From contig NZ_FNRD01000015.1 in the NCBI RefSeq assembly GCF_900107635.1, positions 62,001-126,000 of the forward strand: DNA of 64,000 nt. Reading direction: 5' to 3'. Under the pieces are notes generated by a model. That model was not told where the DNA came from and ran no database searches. It was given only the letters and a program-made list of their open reading frames with translations. Positions within the stretch are counted from its first letter, which is position 1; each line of letters begins with the position of its first letter. Made by a program: the position numbers and the translations under genes. This document shows positions 62,024 to 64,000 of the stretch, piece by piece. This stretch comes from Flavobacterium gillisiae (GTDB taxonomy: Bacteria; Bacteroidota; Bacteroidia; Flavobacteriales; Flavobacteriaceae).

Positions 62024-63922
62024 CTAATTATTCAATGATTTACAAATTTTAGTTTTAGGATCTTTCTTTAATTCAGTAATAATTTTTTCCATTTCTGGGT
62101 TACTCTTAAGCACCATTTTAAACTTACTACTTAAATGACTCGGTATTCTTGATTGATCCATTTGCTTAATTATTTTTAGATAAACATCAATTGAAAACAA
62201 TGCTTTTTGCAAAATTAATTCTATGAAAATTAAATGGATTCTTTCTTCTTCAGGAGTTTTTTGAATTTCATTTTCAAACAATCCAATTAAGATTTTCAAC
62301 TTACTTTCATCCAGAATTTTTACTGAATTGGTAATAATTCCTTTTAAATTCTTTTCAGAACTATAATTAATTATTTTGGTTCTTAAATCTCTTATTTCCT
62401 TTGGCAATAAGGATGATGCTGAAATACTATCTGATAATTGATCCCGTGAAATCCAATAATAATCCCTTAAGTCAACATCAGCCAATTTGGGTTCTGTATT
62501 TAACCAGTTAACAACATCTCCCTTAGTCCAATTCACAGAATATTTTGAAACAATCTCATCGGTATTAAATTCTTGTGCTAGATCTTCAATTTCTTTAATT
62601 TCTGTTGAAAAACCGTTAGTTTCAGATTTTGCTTGCCATTCATATAATTCTCTAAATAAATCAATATTAGAATATTCTAGAACCATTAGTTTAGCAAGAA
62701 TATCTAGTTTAACGTTGTCAAGTTTAGCAATTGTTATTAATTTTCCTCTTAAGATATATGTATTTAAAAATCGTTTAATTTGCCTTGGATTTCCTTTTAA
62801 ACCATAAGTAATAATCTTAGCTGATGAGGCTAAGATTGTAATACTATTACCTAAGCTGGAAATCTCTTCCACCGATAAAACACCATCTATATTACCAAAT
62901 CCAAAAACACTGTATCTATCTTCCTTAATATGGTCCTGATACTTTTTTAGTATATCTTTAAACTTAATTGGGAAGGCTTTCTTACATAATAAAAGTGTCA
63001 GATATGTTTCAACCTCATTATCAGAAAGTTTAGGCAGGTTATATGGGATTTGTATTAATTTTTCTAGATAATCACTTACAATCCTATCATTCTTTATTTT
63101 ATCGTCAGAATTGTATGAAATATTATCGGTTTTATATTTTAATTCAATTGCGTGTCTAACGATTCGAGGATCTGCGCCAATTAAAAATGCGGTTTTGGGA
63201 ACATTAAGAAATAATTTAACCGCCTCTAAATTCTCTATTATTCTGTCAGGCGTACATCTATCTAAATCATCAATAATAACCACTAGTTTCTTAAAATTTG
63301 TACTTTCCAATAAATCTTCAAAATCGTTCCTAAAATCTGCAACTGCATTAGTTTTATCAACAGTTTCTTTTCCAGCAATTTGTAATGAATTAAAAAAATC
63401 AACACCTTCAGCACTTTGAAGCTTTCCTATTAGTTTTTCTTTGCTATCAATTCCAAATTCTATTAATTTTTGTGATGCATAAGGAATTAAACTTAAGCCC
63501 CCACTAAAATATGCCGAAACGGCAGGTAAAGCTATATTTTTCATTACCAAACCTGCTCCTCGCATCCAATTGATTGATTTCCATAATTTTTCAGCTTTTC
63601 CCTTTACAAGTTGCTTCACTTCTGAAGAAAGCTTTTTATTTTCTTCAAGTTCTTTCAAAATTGAATTTAATAAAGCTGCTTTAGCATCGTCATAACCTTC
63701 AAAAGTCCAGCCGTTAAAATATATACAAAGTGAATCTTCATACTCTTCGTTCTCAAACTCATTTTTAATTATCTGTAAAATACTTGATTTTCCACTACCC
63801 CAATCACCAAAAACTCCAATCGTTATTGGTAAGATAGTTTCATCATTAATTACATCAATTAATAAATCTGCATGTACTTTAAACCCTAAAAGGTCTTCTG
63901 ATGTTTCATTATCACTCCACAT
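62024..63922 (-). CDS. qatA: QatA, KAP-family NTPase
   Basis: 632 residues. Walker A GDWGSGKS (39-46) and a Walker B LVVIIDDLDRC (about 212-222) typical of KAP P-loop NTPases, with the insertion GAGLVMKNIALPAVSAYFSG (about 120-140) that often includes hydrophobic spans, and TAFLIGADPRIVRHAIE and FGFGNIDGVL motifs. First gene of the four-gene operon. KAP NTPases are typical of anti-phage islands, here as QatA. Confidence 0.93.
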   Translation of the reverse strand: MWSDNETSEDLLGFKVHADLLIDVINDETILPITIGVFGDWGSGKSSILQIIKNEFENEEYEDSLCIYFNGWTFEGYDDAKAALLNSILKELEENKKLSSEVKQLVKGKAEKLWKSINWMRGAGLVMKNIALPAVSAYFSGGLSLIPYASQKLIEFGIDSKEKLIGKLQSAEGVDFFNSLQIAGKETVDKTNAVADFRNDFEDLLESTNFKKLVVIIDDLDRCTPDRIIENLEAVKLFLNVPKTAFLIGADPRIVRHAIELKYKTDNISYNSDDKIKNDRIVSDYLEKLIQIPYNLPKLSDNEVETYLTLLLCKKAFPIKFKDILKKYQDHIKEDRYSVFGFGNIDGVLSVEEISSLGNSITILASSAKIITYGLKGNPRQIKRFLNTYILRGKLITIAKLDNVKLDILAKLMVLEYSNIDLFRELYEWQAKSETNGFSTEIKEIEDLAQEFNTDEIVSKYSVNWTKGDVVNWLNTEPKLADVDLRDYYWISRDQLSDSISASSLLPKEIRDLRTKIINYSSEKNLKGIITNSVKILDESKLKILIGLFENEIQKTPEEERIHLIFIELILQKALFSIDVYLKIIKQMDQSRIPSHLSSKFKMVLKSNPEMEKIITELKKDPKTKICKSLNN

Positions 63923-64000
63923 AACATTTCTTTAAATTAATTAATAATCTCTTAAACTCAATTTGATGCTTTAAATTTTCAGCAAATAAGATAAATTTAG
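63923..64000. other. Upstream region of the qat operon
   Basis: AT-rich, presumably with the qatA promoter. No clear TAnnTTTG box is visible on the minus strand in the 78 bases available. Confidence 0.3.

Overview
The window is low-GC DNA from a member of the Bacteroidota, most likely a Flavobacterium-like Flavobacteriaceae. The grounds are a Bacteroidetes-type conjugation module (TraE-TraN plus MobA/B/C), a SusC/SusD pair, TAnnTTTG promoter boxes, and small families I know mainly from flavobacteria. Almost nothing looks like core chromosome. It reads as mobile DNA stacked at one tRNA gene, loaded with defence and toxin-antitoxin genes.

Layout. (1) 1-11.85 kb: a first integrated element. It opens with the 3' part of a tyrosine recombinase, then a short unknown gene and a 1461-residue protein that joins a RecB/Cas4-like nuclease, an SF1 helicase and a class I methyltransferase, followed without a gap by an AlkB-type dioxygenase. 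After this come a hairpin-rich non-coding stretch (7.7-8.8 kb), small flavobacterial genes, and a minus-strand cassette of a DUF5675-like protein with two tiny membrane proteins. (2) 11.83-11.85 kb: a 20-nt copy of a tRNA-Ser-like 3' end, interpreted as an attachment site, then a second full-length recombinase. (3) 13.5-27.2 kb: the conjugation module on the minus strand. (4) 27.2-33.1 kb: regulators, a histone H1-like gene and an IS256-family insertion. (5) 33.3-41.1 kb: mostly minus-strand genes separated by recurring intergenic repeats, resembling a cassette array without an integrase. Its genes are a HEPN-motif protein, an HD hydrolase, an AbiC-like membrane protein, HicB/HicA, an HNH protein, and a retron-type reverse transcriptase with a DUF3800 partner. 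(6) 41.3-51.2 kb: an Xre regulator with a palindromic operator, then SusC, SusD, an S9 peptidase, a small DUF6520-like exported peptide and a MauE/DoxX-type membrane protein. (7) 51.5-57.4 kb: the mobilisation module (Toprim protein, MobC-type accessory protein, relaxase, coupling protein) and a truncated recombinase. (8) 57.4-59.1 kb: HipB-HipS-HipT with three palindromes spaced exactly 71 bp apart. (9) 59.1-63.9 kb: a complete QatABCD anti-phage operon.

How it works together: the second recombinase, the Tra secretion channel, the relaxase and the coupling protein together form a conjugative element whose tra and mob halves are separated by about 24 kb of cargo. QatABCD, the retron and the AbiC-like gene belong to known defence families. 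The least familiar unit is the nuclease-helicase-methyltransferase plus AlkB operon, which is the best candidate for an undescribed system. All functional statements rest on reading motifs; no database search was run.
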